Assembly: GCF_039645585.1 (NCBI RefSeq) | Contig: NZ_CP147915.1 | Coordinates: 1,550,001 to 1,614,000 of the forward strand | DNA length: 64,000 bases | DNA from: Sulfurimonas sp. HSL-1656 | GTDB taxonomy: Bacteria; Campylobacterota; Campylobacteria; Campylobacterales; Sulfurimonadaceae | Direction: 5' to 3' | Shown: one piece after another, positions 7,994-17,810 of the stretch | Position numbering within the stretch: the first letter of the stretch is position 1 | Layout of the letters: each line of letters begins with the position of its first letter | Position numbers and translations under genes: made by a program | The notes under the pieces: generated by a model | The model's input: the letters and a program-made list of their open reading frames with translations, nothing else | Databases searched by the model: none | What the model was told of the DNA's origin: nothing

Positions 7994-8581
7994 TTAGAAA
8001 TCGCCGATCGCTGCACGCGCCGGGATCTCGTCCATCGCTTTTTTGACGCTGAGTGCCATTTTGAGCATTTCAGCCGGGAGCTCGTAACCGCCGTGGATCG
8101 CCAGAGTCATGTCCATTGAAACAAGGTAGCGTACGCCGCTGCCGTATTCGACCAGCATGATGCGGCACGGCATGAAACCGCCGTAGTAGCGGGAGTAGTT
8201 CAGGAAGACTTTCGCGATCGGAAGGCTGCACAGCGAAAAGATGCGCGCATGCTTGACCTCTTCCGGCGCCGCGTCGTCTTTGGTGTACATCTTGATGTCG
8301 CCCGTGACGCGCATGTTGTACTCTTCCGCAAGCGATTTGATCGTCTCGGCGACATCTTCGTTCGCGATATCGTCTTTGACCTGCCACTCCTGCATCATTG
8401 CTCTGGCAGGATCGCCGTACTCGACAACCTTTGTAAACATGTTGTCATAGGCGTCCATCGCCTTGTCGTCCAGTTTGTGCTGACCCGTTACGGCCGTCCA
8501 TCCCATATGCATCGTTGAACATCCGCTCATTGTCAGTGCGAGGGCGACTGCAAATACACCCGTCAAAAGGCCTTTTATCAT
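7994..8581 (-). CDS. DUF302-domain lipoprotein
   Basis: 195 residues. A lipoprotein signal peptide ends in the lipobox LTMSGC (cysteine about residue 21), so the protein is probably anchored to a membrane on the periplasmic side. The rest fits the DUF302 family: KSLAEEYNMRVTGDIKMY, then FSLCSLPIAKVFLNYSRYYG and FMPCRIMLVEYGSG. DUF302 proteins are common beside sulfur-oxidation genes, and this one lies just upstream of soxY on the same strand. Its biochemical role is not established. Two conserved-looking cysteines (FSLCS, MPCRI) could be redox-active. Confidence 0.8.
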   Translation of the reverse strand: MIKGLLTGVFAVALALTMSGCSTMHMGWTAVTGQHKLDDKAMDAYDNMFTKVVEYGDPARAMMQEWQVKDDIANEDVAETIKSLAEEYNMRVTGDIKMYTKDDAAPEEVKHARIFSLCSLPIAKVFLNYSRYYGGFMPCRIMLVEYGSGVRYLVSMDMTLAIHGGYELPAEMLKMALSVKKAMDEIPARAAIGDF

Positions 8582-8724
8582 CTACGTTCTCCTAAAGTTT
8601 TGTTGATAGACTACGGTTTTCATAGCCCTGGAATTTCACCTTATGTATAATAGTCTATTAAGAAACGGATTTGAATGGGCATTTCTATGAAAAAATTGTC
8701 TATTTGTATCAAATGGAGATTTTG

Positions 8725-9636
8725 GTGGAAAAAGAAACCCTTATACAAGAACTTTTTAAAACCTATGATTTCGAGAACACCCAGGGGTTCAAAGACACCT
8801 ACCTCGATGAAGTCAAACTGCTGCAGATCAATCACCATGAGCAGGGAAAGTCCCTGCTTTACAACCGCGGGATCGTCCTGATCGCGAGCGGCCGGCAGCG
8901 CGGCTATATCGATGACAAACAGGTGACGGTCGGCAGCAGCAACTACGTCATCGTCGCGACCATACAGCCCGTAGAGTGCGAAACGTTCGTCTGCGAAACG
9001 GGCATCAAGGGGGTCTATATCAATCTGAACATGCAACGGCTGCAACGCATCAGCGCCCTGCTGGACAAGAAGGCGCCGCCCCACGCCTTCAAAACCCCCA
9101 CCAACATCGTCACCGGCAATATGAACGAGGATCTCGACGAAGCGTTCAACCGTTTGATGAAGATCCTGCTCAACCCGGAGGATTCCAAGATACTGGGGGA
9201 CCAGGTCCTCGACGAGATCTACTACCGGATCATCAAAAGCACGGCGGGGGAACACCTGATCCAGCTCTGCTGCCAGCTGACCCATTTTGCACGCATCTCC
9301 CACATCGTCGACGAAATCCAGAACCAACTGGACGAAGAGATCAATATCGATGAACTGGCCAAAAAAGCGAAAATGAGCAAGGCCAATTTCCACAAGAAAT
9401 TCAAGGAGATCTTCAACGATTCGCCGCTGCAGTACATCAAAAAAATACGCCTCAACAAGGCCAGACAATATATCCTCTTCGACAAGATGAAAATCGTGGA
9501 TGCCGCCACGAAGGTCGGTTATGAGAGTCCGGCCCAGTTCAGCCGCGAATTCAAGCACCATTTCGGGATCCCGCCGTCCGATCTGAAAAAAGGCGATACC
9601 CGGGAGATCAGCCAGGAGTGCCGCAAACTCGCATAA
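8725..9636 (+). CDS. AraC-family transcriptional regulator
   Basis: About 303 residues. The N-terminal half is a cupin-like sensor region of the AraC_N type (NRGIVLIASGRQRGYIDD ...). The C-terminal 100 residues hold two helix-turn-helix motifs: IDELAKKAKMSKANFHKKFK and VDAATKVGYESPAQFSREFK, followed by HFGIPPSDLKK. I chose GTG 8725 because GGAG at 8715-8718 lies six bases before it; ATG 8713 or TTG 8671 in the same frame are alternatives. It is divergent from the DUF302-soxYZ genes and upstream of a thioredoxin-fold gene, so a sulfur-oxidation regulator is plausible. The ligand is unknown. Confidence 0.88.
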   Translation: MEKETLIQELFKTYDFENTQGFKDTYLDEVKLLQINHHEQGKSLLYNRGIVLIASGRQRGYIDDKQVTVGSSNYVIVATIQPVECETFVCETGIKGVYINLNMQRLQRISALLDKKAPPHAFKTPTNIVTGNMNEDLDEAFNRLMKILLNPEDSKILGDQVLDEIYYRIIKSTAGEHLIQLCCQLTHFARISHIVDEIQNQLDEEINIDELAKKAKMSKANFHKKFKEIFNDSPLQYIKKIRLNKARQYILFDKMKIVDAATKVGYESPAQFSREFKHHFGIPPSDLKKGDTREISQECRKLA

Positions 9637-9731
9637 GCCGCACCGGCGCGCCCTTCCCACCCGCCTCTTATCTGCATCAGAGCAAAAAGCGCCTAGAATG
9701 GCGTTCAGTTTAACCCATGGAGACAACAACA

Positions 9732-10550
9732 ATGTACCGAATCCTTTTACTCCTCTTCTTCGCGGCGGCCACCCTCTGCGCCGAATCGATCTTTACCCTG
9801 CGCGGCGTCGACAAGGTCTACCCTGTCGTCGACATCTCGGGCGAGAAGGTCCCCAAGAGCAGCAAACCCGCCATCCGCGAGGCCCTTGATGCCACCATCA
9901 GTGAACTGGGCATCGATACTGCCGGCTACAGCGACCGTTCCCTCGCCATCCTTGTCGCAGAAGAGTATGTCGGGAAAACCGTGCTGATCAACGTCCGCCT
10001 CGTCATCGGCGAGCAGGTGAAGCGCATGGGCTCCGACGATAAAGTCTTTGCACTGACCTACCAGAACGCACTCGCCTTTGCCTATGACAAGGAGAGCGTC
10101 GAAGAGAAGCTCGAAGACAGTGTCGACGAGCTGCTGGCCAAATTTGCCGACCAGTACGCCCAGGAGCGCGGCACGCTCAAACGTGTCAAGGAAAAAGGAT
10201 CGCTCGCGGCGTCGCTGGGGTATGAAACGGACTACAAAACGGCCGTTGCACGGGCCAAAAAAGAGCACAAAAACGTCATGCTCGTCCTCGTCGCGAACTA
10301 CTGTCCCTGGTGCCGGAAGTTCGAAGAGCTCGTGTTGCGCAAGGAGGATGTCAACGCCCTCGTGCACAGCAAATACGTCCCGGTGATCCTCAACAAGGAG
10401 AAAGACGCCTTCCCGCCGGCATTCAACATCTCCTTCACCCCCGTCGTCCACTTTGTCGACCCCGCGACGCAAAAAGCCTACCACACGGTCGCCGGTTACA
10501 ACAGCCGCGACGAGTTCGTCCACTGGCTCGAGGCGGACAAACGTCCCTGA
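9732..10550 (+). CDS. secreted thioredoxin-fold protein with CPWC motif
   Basis: 272 residues from ATG 9732, with GGAG eight bases upstream. A signal peptide (MYRILLLLFFAAATLCAES) is followed by a 130-residue alpha/beta region without a recognised name, then a thioredoxin-like domain from about residue 165 with ANYCPWCRKFEELV and the cis-proline region NISFTPVVHF. CPWC is typical of periplasmic disulfide or sulfur-trafficking thioredoxins such as SoxW/DUF255-like proteins. With soxYZ nearby, a role in keeping the SoxY thiol reduced is a reasonable inference. The first half is not a standard thioredoxin extension. Confidence 0.82.
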   Translation: MYRILLLLFFAAATLCAESIFTLRGVDKVYPVVDISGEKVPKSSKPAIREALDATISELGIDTAGYSDRSLAILVAEEYVGKTVLINVRLVIGEQVKRMGSDDKVFALTYQNALAFAYDKESVEEKLEDSVDELLAKFADQYAQERGTLKRVKEKGSLAASLGYETDYKTAVARAKKEHKNVMLVLVANYCPWCRKFEELVLRKEDVNALVHSKYVPVILNKEKDAFPPAFNISFTPVVHFVDPATQKAYHTVAGYNSRDEFVHWLEADKRP

Positions 10551-10621
10551 ACGGGGATGTTGACCCGTTTGTCCCCATACAGTACAATGGCCCAAACCGA
10601 TTGCTTTGACGAAGGAAGAAT

Positions 10622-11263
10622 ATGAAAATACGCCCACTGCTTTTGGCGGCATCGGCCGCGGCCGCGCTGTCGTTTTCCGGCTGCGGCGAGGACAGCTCCA
10701 CCGAACTGCGCGTCCACCTGCTGACGATGATCAATGCCCTCGACGGCAATATCTCCGCCCACCACTTCTACGGCGACATCACGCCGCTGGCGCCCAAGAC
10801 ATCCCTCGACGACGACTTCGAAGACGTCTCCGAAGCCCCCAGCATCTGGTACACGCTGCCCGCTGCCCCTGACACGAAAGTGGGCAAAGTAACCATCTCC
10901 CAGGGCCACCTCATCAACGCCTACATCGCCACCGACTGTACGGATGACGTTTCAGGTTATCACAACCATCTCTATCACACCCCCAACCCCGGTTCGCTCA
11001 ATGTCGTTAATACGACCAATACCAATTTCAACATAGACTTCGGCGGCACGACGGGTCAGCAGTACTTCGGTGCCTGTGCCGTCAGAGAGTTTGACGGTGC
11101 AGCGCTTTCTGATCAGAGCAGTATCAGTGTCGACGTCGACGGGCAAACCTACACGGTCGACCTGCCGCAGAACGGGGGCGTTTACGACGTCGTCATCTAC
11201 CCAACAGCCACGCCCCCCTACGTTGGCGTCAAAGAGTTCCCCGTCAAGGCGTTCAAAGGCTGA
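10622..11263 (+). CDS. hypothetical lipoprotein
   Basis: 213 residues. The signal peptide ends in the lipobox LSFSGC at about residues 16-21, giving a lipid-anchored periplasmic protein. The mature part is Asp/Thr rich and appears all-beta, with several glycine-turn strands (NIDFGGTTGQQYFGACAV, SVDVDGQTYTVDLPQNGGVY). I do not recognise the family. The ATG follows GAAGGAAGAAT. It lies 71 bases after the thioredoxin-fold gene and could be co-transcribed. Confidence 0.78.
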   Translation: MKIRPLLLAASAAAALSFSGCGEDSSTELRVHLLTMINALDGNISAHHFYGDITPLAPKTSLDDDFEDVSEAPSIWYTLPAAPDTKVGKVTISQGHLINAYIATDCTDDVSGYHNHLYHTPNPGSLNVVNTTNTNFNIDFGGTTGQQYFGACAVREFDGAALSDQSSISVDVDGQTYTVDLPQNGGVYDVVIYPTATPPYVGVKEFPVKAFKG

Positions 11264-11375
11264 TCGTTCCGGTCGGTCCGCCGCTCCCCTCCAAGAGCCC
11301 GACAAAATTGTCAACTGCTTTTTTCCCGATCTGCTATACAATGCCACGTAATCTACCGGCGGCCCCGGGGCCGCC

Positions 11376-12947
11376 ATGCAAAGGCCCCCAGTGTCACTCT
11401 TTTCCAACTTTCGCGGCAATCTTTTCGGCGGTCTGACGGCCGCCGTCATCGCGCTGCCGCTCGCGCTTGCCTTCGGTGTCGCCAGCGGTCTCGGCGCGGC
11501 GGCAGGGCTCTACGGCGCCATCATCCTCGGTTTCTTCGCCGCACTGTTCGGCGGCACCCCCACGCAGATCTCCGGCCCGACCGGTCCGATGACCGTCGTC
11601 GTGGCTGCGGCCGTCGCAACGCTCGGCGGCGATATCGGCCTGGTCGCCACCGTCGTCCTCCTGGCGGGGATCTTCCAGCTCGTTTTCGGTTTCACCCGTG
11701 TCGGCCGCTTCGTCCGCTTTATCCCCTACCCGGTCATCTCGGGCTTTATGAGCGGGATCGGCGTCATCATCATCCTGCTGCAGCTCAACCCCCTGCTGGG
11801 GCTCCCCTCGGACGCCGCGGTGCTGCACCTGCTTGTGACCCTGCCCTCGCTGCTGCCCCAGACCAACTTCTGGGCGCTTCTGCTGGCACTCGCCGCCCTG
11901 GCCATTGTCTTTTTCACGCCGGCGCGGCTGGCCAGGGTCGTCCCCTCCCCGCTGATCGCCCTCGTCGTACTCACCCCGTTCTCCGCACTCCTGCAGCTGC
12001 CCGTCGAGACGATCGGCACGATCCCCGCCGAGCTCCCGGCCCTTGTCCTGCCGGACTTCAAACTGGAACACTATACGGTCATCATTTCGCTGGCCTTCAC
12101 GCTGGCCGTCCTGGGGACCATTGACACCCTGCTGACCTCCATCGTCGCCGACTCCATCACCCGTACCAAGCACAACCCCGACCGTGAACTCTTCGGCCAG
12201 GGGCTGGGCAATACGCTGTGCGCCCTCGTCGGGGCCGTCCCGGGTGCCGGGGCGACGATGCGGACCGTCATCAACGTCAAGAGCGGCGGTACCAGCAACC
12301 TATCGGGTATGACCCATGCCGTGGTGCTGCTGCTCATCGTCCTCTTTCTCGCACCGCTCGCCTCCAAGATCCCGCTGGCGGTACTGGCCGGTATCCTTAT
12401 CAAGGTCGGTGTCGACATCCTGGACTACCGTTTCCTGAAGGTCTGGAAGGAGAGCCCCCGCAGCGACCTCATGACGATGCTGACCGTCTTCTTCGTCACC
12501 GTCTTCGTCGACCTCATCACCGCCGTGGGCCTCGGCATTGTCCTGGCGTCGCTGCTTATCGTCTACCGCATCACCAAGGAGACGCAGATCGTGCTCGAGA
12601 CTGCCGGTGCCGGTACACAGCAGCCTGACCTGGAAGCAAAAAATGCGCGCATCATCCGGATCAACGGCGCTTTCTTCTTCGGCTCCAGTACCTTTTTCGA
12701 GCGCCAGGCGAACAACCTGCTCGATACGAAAACGGTCATCATCGACATTATGAATGTACCGTTTATGGATATTACGGCGATTTTCACCCTCAAAGACCTC
12801 ATCGAAAAGCTCAAAACGGACGAGGTCAGGGTCATTATCGCCGCGCCCGAAGCGTTTGCCGGAAAACTGATGCGCTTCAACCACGAAAAACGGTTCGAGA
12901 ACGTCGACTTCGCCCCCTCCCTCCAAAGCGCAGTTGCGCTGATTTAA
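11376..12947 (+). CDS. SulP-family anion permease with STAS domain
   Basis: 523 residues. It begins with the SulP core sequence GGLTAAVIALPLALAFGVASG, has GGTPTQISGPTGPMTVVVAA, and 10-14 hydrophobic segments to about residue 400. A cytoplasmic STAS domain follows (ARIIRINGAFFFGS ... VIIDIMNVPFMDITAIFTL). The family moves sulfate, bicarbonate or other anions; the substrate cannot be assigned. Either ATG 11376 or GTG 11391 (with AAAGG upstream) could be the start. A sulfate exporter/importer role next to sulfur-oxidation genes is possible but speculative. Confidence 0.9.
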   Translation: MQRPPVSLFSNFRGNLFGGLTAAVIALPLALAFGVASGLGAAAGLYGAIILGFFAALFGGTPTQISGPTGPMTVVVAAAVATLGGDIGLVATVVLLAGIFQLVFGFTRVGRFVRFIPYPVISGFMSGIGVIIILLQLNPLLGLPSDAAVLHLLVTLPSLLPQTNFWALLLALAALAIVFFTPARLARVVPSPLIALVVLTPFSALLQLPVETIGTIPAELPALVLPDFKLEHYTVIISLAFTLAVLGTIDTLLTSIVADSITRTKHNPDRELFGQGLGNTLCALVGAVPGAGATMRTVINVKSGGTSNLSGMTHAVVLLLIVLFLAPLASKIPLAVLAGILIKVGVDILDYRFLKVWKESPRSDLMTMLTVFFVTVFVDLITAVGLGIVLASLLIVYRITKETQIVLETAGAGTQQPDLEAKNARIIRINGAFFFGSSTFFERQANNLLDTKTVIIDIMNVPFMDITAIFTLKDLIEKLKTDEVRVIIAAPEAFAGKLMRFNHEKRFENVDFAPSLQSAVALI

Positions 12948-13050
12948 CCCCCCCGGGCTCTCCCGGCCCGCCGCTTCCTACCCTCCCGGAAACCGTCCCG
13001 ATCTTTTTAAATCCGATCTGCTTTTTTGCCTAAGCAAATAAAAAGATTGT

Positions 13051-13069
13051 CTATGCAATAGTTGCATAG
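13051..13069. promoter_or_regulatory. palindromic operator upstream of marR-RND operon
   Basis: CTATGCAA-TAG-TTGCATAG is a perfect inverted repeat with eight-base arms and a three-base centre, ending 17 bases before the MarR start codon. MarR proteins bind such palindromes as dimers and repress their own operon, so this is most simply the autoregulatory site. A partial copy, TTGCCTAAGCAA, lies just upstream at about 13026-13037. Confidence 0.75.
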
Positions 13070-13086
13070 GTAATTAAAGGAGCCCC

Positions 13087-13542
13087 ATGGAATATCTTCT
13101 GGATGATTCAATCGGTTTTCGTCTCAACCGCACGGCAAACATCATTCACGCCGGATTTTCAAAATGTATCGAACTCTTCGGGATCGCACCCGAACAGTTC
13201 GCGACACTGAAGATCATCAGCGAGGACGGCGAGATCACGCAGTCCGAGATCGCCGAGATGCTTGCGAAGGGAAAACCGACCGTGAGCCGGGCCCTTGACG
13301 CCCTCGAAAAAAAGGGGTTGATCGTCCGCGAGCGCAAAAGCGAAGACCGGCGCATCAAACCGATCCGTCTCACCGACAGGGGGCAGGAGATCCTTGACCT
13401 GGTCATCCCCAAAGCCCTGACGTTCAACAATGCCATCAAAGCCCAACTCACCCCGGATGAGATCAAAACTTTTTACCGTGTCCTCGATACCATCGTCGAC
13501 ACCTCCGAAACCCATACCAAGCAACTAGGAGCATCCCTATGA
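13087..13542 (+). CDS. MarR-family transcriptional regulator
   Basis: 151 residues with the winged helix-turn-helix of MarR proteins: ITQSEIAEMLAKGKPTVSRALDALEKKGLI, then the wing RKSEDRRIKPIRLTDRGQE. The ATG at 13087 follows TAAAGGAGCCCC. It overlaps the next gene, the RND adaptor, by four bases (ATGA), so it is the first gene of the efflux operon and probably its local repressor. The likely inducer is a toxic substrate of the pump. A perfect palindrome sits just before it. Confidence 0.93.
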   Translation: MEYLLDDSIGFRLNRTANIIHAGFSKCIELFGIAPEQFATLKIISEDGEITQSEIAEMLAKGKPTVSRALDALEKKGLIVRERKSEDRRIKPIRLTDRGQEILDLVIPKALTFNNAIKAQLTPDEIKTFYRVLDTIVDTSETHTKQLGASL

Positions 13543-14663
13543 AACGACACCCCTACGCCCCGCTCGTTTTCGCGGCATCACTGCTGTTCGGAAACAGCCT
13601 TTTGGCCGAATCGGCAGCTCCCGCTAACCCGGCACCGCACGCCGATGCCTATGTCGTCAAGGCACTCGCGACCAGCGACGTCGTCCTGAGCTACCCTGCC
13701 CGGCTCAAGAGCATCCGCAGTGCCACCGTCGTCTCCCGTGTGACGGGCGTACTACTGGAGAAGCGCTTCAAAGAGGGCGACTACGTCAAGAAAGGCACCC
13801 GCCTCTACCAGATCGAACCTGACCTTTACCAGGCGGCGGTCAACGAGCAGAAAGCCTCCGTCATCCTCCAGGAGGCGCTCTATACGAAAGCCGAACGCGA
13901 CTGGGCACGGGCACAGTCCCTCTACAAGGACAACGCCATCAGCGTCCAGGAGCACGATGCCGCGCTCTCGGCCTTTGAAACGGCACGCGCGCAGGTGAAC
14001 GCGGCAAAGGCGCAGCTGCAGACCAGGGAGCTGGAGCTGGGCTATACCGACGTCACCGCCCCCATCAGCGGGATCGCCGGCATCAAGCAGACCGACGTCG
14101 GTAACGTCGTCAACGCCGGAACGCCGCTCGTGACCATCACCCAGACCGACCCGATTTACGCCCTCTTTTCCATCCCTTCGGGTGACCTGCAAAAAGCACG
14201 TGTTTCCAACAAAGAGGGGCGCTGGAGCTGGGCCAAAACGGGCAATCTCAAGGCGACGCTGGACGTCGACGGCATCAAGGTGAGCGGCGAGATCGACTAT
14301 ATCGCTCCGGACGCGGATACGCAGACGGGCAGCGTCAGCGCCCGGGCACGTTTCAAAAACAGCGACAACCTCCTGCTGCCGGGTGCCTTCGGGCGCATCA
14401 CGATCGAGGGTATCCGCCGCGAAAACGTCATCATGATCCCGCAGAAGGCCGTTTTGCAGAACCCGATGGGCACCATCGTCTTTGTTGAGCAGGAGGGGCA
14501 GGCCGCCGTCCGTCCCGTCGTTCTCGGCGACCCCGTCGGCAACAGTTTCGTCGTACGCAAAGGGCTTGCCGAAGGGGATAAGGTCATCGTGAACAACTTC
14601 TTCCGTGTCAAACCCGGCGCCCCTGTCATCATCGACAAAACCGTCGATGCGGAAGGCAAATAA
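13539..14663 (+). CDS. RND efflux periplasmic adaptor (membrane fusion protein)
   Basis: 374 residues with an N-terminal signal sequence (LVFAASLLFGNSLLAES). It has the biotinyl-lipoyl half motifs around VVSRVTGVLLEKRFKEGDYV and VTAPISGIAGIKQTDVGN, a helical hairpin between them, and a C-terminal beta-barrel ending VKPGAPVIIDK. It links the inner-membrane pump (next gene, 12 bases on) to the outer-membrane channel at 17797. Family HlyD/AcrA of the HAE1 systems. Its start overlaps the marR stop. Confidence 0.95.
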   Translation: MKRHPYAPLVFAASLLFGNSLLAESAAPANPAPHADAYVVKALATSDVVLSYPARLKSIRSATVVSRVTGVLLEKRFKEGDYVKKGTRLYQIEPDLYQAAVNEQKASVILQEALYTKAERDWARAQSLYKDNAISVQEHDAALSAFETARAQVNAAKAQLQTRELELGYTDVTAPISGIAGIKQTDVGNVVNAGTPLVTITQTDPIYALFSIPSGDLQKARVSNKEGRWSWAKTGNLKATLDVDGIKVSGEIDYIAPDADTQTGSVSARARFKNSDNLLLPGAFGRITIEGIRRENVIMIPQKAVLQNPMGTIVFVEQEGQAAVRPVVLGDPVGNSFVVRKGLAEGDKVIVNNFFRVKPGAPVIIDKTVDAEGK

Positions 14664-14675
14664 AGGTAAACGTCT

Positions 14676-17600
14676 ATGTTTTCGAAATTTTTCATCGACC
14701 GGCCCATCTTTGCCTCGGTCCTCTCCATCATTGTCATTCTGGCGGGGGTCGTAGCGATCAAGGGACTGCCGGTCCAGGAGTACCCCAGCATCGTGCCGCC
14801 GCAGATCAACGTCCAGGCGGTCTACCCGGGCGCAGATGCCGAAACCCTCGCCAACACCGTCGCGGCCCCGCTCGAAGATGCCATCAACGGTGCGAAGGAT
14901 ATGATCTACATGACCTCGACCGCTTCACCGAGCGGGATCCTGACCATGAGCATCACCTTCGCCACGGGCACGGACCCTTCCGCCGCCAACGTCGACGTCA
15001 ACAACCGCGTCCAGGTGGCCCTGAACAAACTGCCCGAAGAGGTACGCCGCCAGGGGGTCAGCGTACGCGAACGCTCCCCGGACATGCTGCGCGTCATCGC
15101 CTTCACCTCGGAAGAGCGCGTCCATGACGCCCTGTGGCTGAACAACTACGCCCTCATCAACGTCATCGACGACATCAAGCGTATTCCCGGCGTCGGGGAT
15201 GCCTTTTTGTTCGGGTCGAAAGAGTACGCCCTGCGCGTCTGGCTCAAACCCGACAGCCTCGCGGCCTACGACCTGACCGTGAGCGATGTGCTGGGCGTCA
15301 TCCGCAGCCAGAACGTCCAGCTCGCTGCGGGACAGATCGGCGGCGAGCCTGCCGTGGAGAAGATGGCCTATACCTACACGGTCACGACTCCGGGCCGCCT
15401 CAAGACCGCCGATGAATTCGGCAACATCCTTGTGCGCACCAACCCCGACGGCTCTTCGCTGCGCCTCAAAGACGTCGCCCGTGTCGAACTCGGCGCCGAA
15501 CGCTATATGCTCAAGGGCACCCGCAACAAGGAGCCGATGGCCGTGGCCGGGGTCTTCCTGGCCCCCGGTGCCAACGCGCTCGAGGTCGATGCCGCACTGA
15601 CAAAGGTGCTCGCGGAGGTCTCGCAGAAGTTCCCCGAGGATGTCCGCTACCATACGCTCTATGACACGACGACCTTCGTCAAGACCTCCATCGAAGAGGT
15701 ACTGATGACCCTGGCCGAGGCGATCGTGATGGTCGTATTGATCATCTACTTCTTCCTCGGCAACGTCCGTGCGACGATCATCCCGGTCCTGGCGATCCCG
15801 GTCTCCATCGTGGGGACCTTCGCCGGGCTCTACATTGCCGGTTTCTCCATCAACCTGCTGACGCTCTTTGCCCTGATCCTCGCGATCGGGCTCGTCGTCG
15901 ACGACGCCATCATCGTCATCGAGAACGTCGAACGCCTGCTGCACGAGCGTAAGGAGCTCACGGTTCGCGAAGCGACGATCGAGGCGATGCGCGAGATCAC
16001 GGGACCGGTCATCGCGATCGTTTTCGTTCTCTCGGCCGTCTTCATCCCCGCCTCGCTCATGGGCGGTTTCAGCGGGGTGATGTACCAGCAGTTCGCGATG
16101 ACCATCGTCATCTCCGTCGTCATCTCGGGGATCGTCGCGCTCAGCCTGACGCCGGCGCTCTGTAAAGTCTTCCTGCGCCGCGAGGAACCGCGCCCGATCC
16201 TCCCGATCCGGATCTTCAACGCCTTCTTCGAGCGCCTCACCTCCGGCTTTAACCGCGGGGTACGCATGACGATCAAACTGGCGGTCATGAACCTGCTGAT
16301 CTTCGGTGTCCTTATCGGGGCCGGTGCCTGGATGTCGCAGAAACTGCCGACGGGCCTGGTCCCCGGTGAGGACAAAGGGGTCCTGATGGTCCTCACCTAC
16401 CTTATGCCGGGTGCGTCGCTTGAGCGTACCGTCGAGGTCCAGAGCCAGGTGGCCGACGCGCTGCTCGCCGACCCGCTGATCGAGTCGCTGGGAGCCATGA
16501 GCGGGATCGACCTCGCTACCTTCGCGTTCAAGTCCGACGCGGGGGTCGCCTTTGCGCACCTTACCGACTGGTCCGAACGCCCCGACCCGAGCCAGAGCGC
16601 CGACGCGATGGCCGGCAAGTTCATGATGCAGATGATGCAGAACAAAGAGGCGATGATCATCCCGGTCAACCCGCCGCCGATCCGCGGTATGAGCGCCACG
16701 GGCGGTTTTGAGCTCTATGTCCAGGACCGCACCGGCGGCGACCTGCTGGCCTTTGACGGGCTGATGAAACAGCTGGTCGAGAAAGCCAACGCGCGGCCGG
16801 AACTTACCCGGGTCCGTACGACCTTCAACGCCGGTGTGCCGCAGTACCACATCACCGTCGACGAGGACAAGGCCAAGGCGCTGGGGGTCCAGATCTCCGA
16901 CATCTATACGACGCTGGGCTCGACCTTCGGTACCGGGTACGCCAATGACTTCAACCTCTACGGGCGTACCTACCACGTCAATGTCCAGCTCGAGCCCTCC
17001 TACCGGGAGAGCGTCGAGGATTACCGCGACGTGTTCGTCCGTTCAACCAGCGGTGCGCTGATCCCGATCAGTTCCCTCGTCGAGGCCAAACGCATCGTGG
17101 GGCCGAGCGTCGTGCAGCGCTTCAACATGTTTACGGCGGCACAGCTCTCCGGACAGCCCTCCCCGGGCCACAGTTCGGGCGACGCGATGCGCGCCATCCA
17201 GGAAGTGGCGTCAGAGGTCCTGCCCGAGGGCTATACCATCGCCTGGGCCGGTACTTCCTACCAGGAGCAGCAGGTGGCTGGCAAAGGCAACAACGCCTTC
17301 ATCTTTGCCATCGTCTTTATCTTCCTGATCCTGGCGGCGCTTTACGAGAGCTGGATGATCCCGTTCACGATCCTGATGACGGTCCCGTTCGCCCTGCTCG
17401 GCGCGACGCTGGCGGTCTACTTCCGCGGGCTCGAGAACGACATCTATTTCCAGGTCGGGCTCGTCACCCTGGTCGGCCTCACCGCGAAAAACGCGATCCT
17501 GATCGTCGAGTTCGCGCAGCAGAAACTGCGCGAGGGGCTCGACCTCTACCAGGCGACTTTGGAAGGGGCGCGGATCCGTTTCCGCCCCATCGTCATGACG

Positions 17601-17810
17601 TCGCTCGCCTTTATCGGCGGGACGCTGCCGTTGGCGCTGAGCACCGGTGCCGGGGCGAACAGCCGCCATATCATCGGGACGACCGTCGTCGGCGGGATGG
17701 TGATGCTGACCGTGGTCGCGATCTTTTTCATCCCGCTCTTTTACTACCTGATCATGCGCCTGCGGGCCAAATTCTACACCGACAAAGGAGGCGAAGATGA
17801 ACGCGCATAA
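14676..17810 (+). CDS. RND multidrug efflux permease (HAE1 family)
   Basis: 1044 residues, the normal length for AcrB/MexB-type pumps. N-terminal FFIDRPIFASVLSIIVILAG, the porter-domain start YPSIVPPQINVQAVYPGAD, and the transmembrane motif LFALILAIGLVVDDAIIVIE with the paired aspartates of the proton relay are present. Twelve membrane segments can be traced in two halves. It expels hydrophobic or amphiphilic compounds with proton energy across the envelope, with the adaptor upstream and the channel downstream, all in one operon with marR. Confidence 0.97.
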   Translation: MFSKFFIDRPIFASVLSIIVILAGVVAIKGLPVQEYPSIVPPQINVQAVYPGADAETLANTVAAPLEDAINGAKDMIYMTSTASPSGILTMSITFATGTDPSAANVDVNNRVQVALNKLPEEVRRQGVSVRERSPDMLRVIAFTSEERVHDALWLNNYALINVIDDIKRIPGVGDAFLFGSKEYALRVWLKPDSLAAYDLTVSDVLGVIRSQNVQLAAGQIGGEPAVEKMAYTYTVTTPGRLKTADEFGNILVRTNPDGSSLRLKDVARVELGAERYMLKGTRNKEPMAVAGVFLAPGANALEVDAALTKVLAEVSQKFPEDVRYHTLYDTTTFVKTSIEEVLMTLAEAIVMVVLIIYFFLGNVRATIIPVLAIPVSIVGTFAGLYIAGFSINLLTLFALILAIGLVVDDAIIVIENVERLLHERKELTVREATIEAMREITGPVIAIVFVLSAVFIPASLMGGFSGVMYQQFAMTIVISVVISGIVALSLTPALCKVFLRREEPRPILPIRIFNAFFERLTSGFNRGVRMTIKLAVMNLLIFGVLIGAGAWMSQKLPTGLVPGEDKGVLMVLTYLMPGASLERTVEVQSQVADALLADPLIESLGAMSGIDLATFAFKSDAGVAFAHLTDWSERPDPSQSADAMAGKFMMQMMQNKEAMIIPVNPPPIRGMSATGGFELYVQDRTGGDLLAFDGLMKQLVEKANARPELTRVRTTFNAGVPQYHITVDEDKAKALGVQISDIYTTLGSTFGTGYANDFNLYGRTYHVNVQLEPSYRESVEDYRDVFVRSTSGALIPISSLVEAKRIVGPSVVQRFNMFTAAQLSGQPSPGHSSGDAMRAIQEVASEVLPEGYTIAWAGTSYQEQQVAGKGNNAFIFAIVFIFLILAALYESWMIPFTILMTVPFALLGATLAVYFRGLENDIYFQVGLVTLVGLTAKNAILIVEFAQQKLREGLDLYQATLEGARIRFRPIVMTSLAFIGGTLPLALSTGAGANSRHIIGTTVVGGMVMLTVVAIFFIPLFYYLIMRLRAKFYTDKGGEDERA

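Noticed and set aside
14925-16976. A 683-codon open frame on the minus strand.
   Set aside because: It lies wholly antisense to the RND permease and has composition typical of a shadow frame (Asp, Gly, Arg, His rich).
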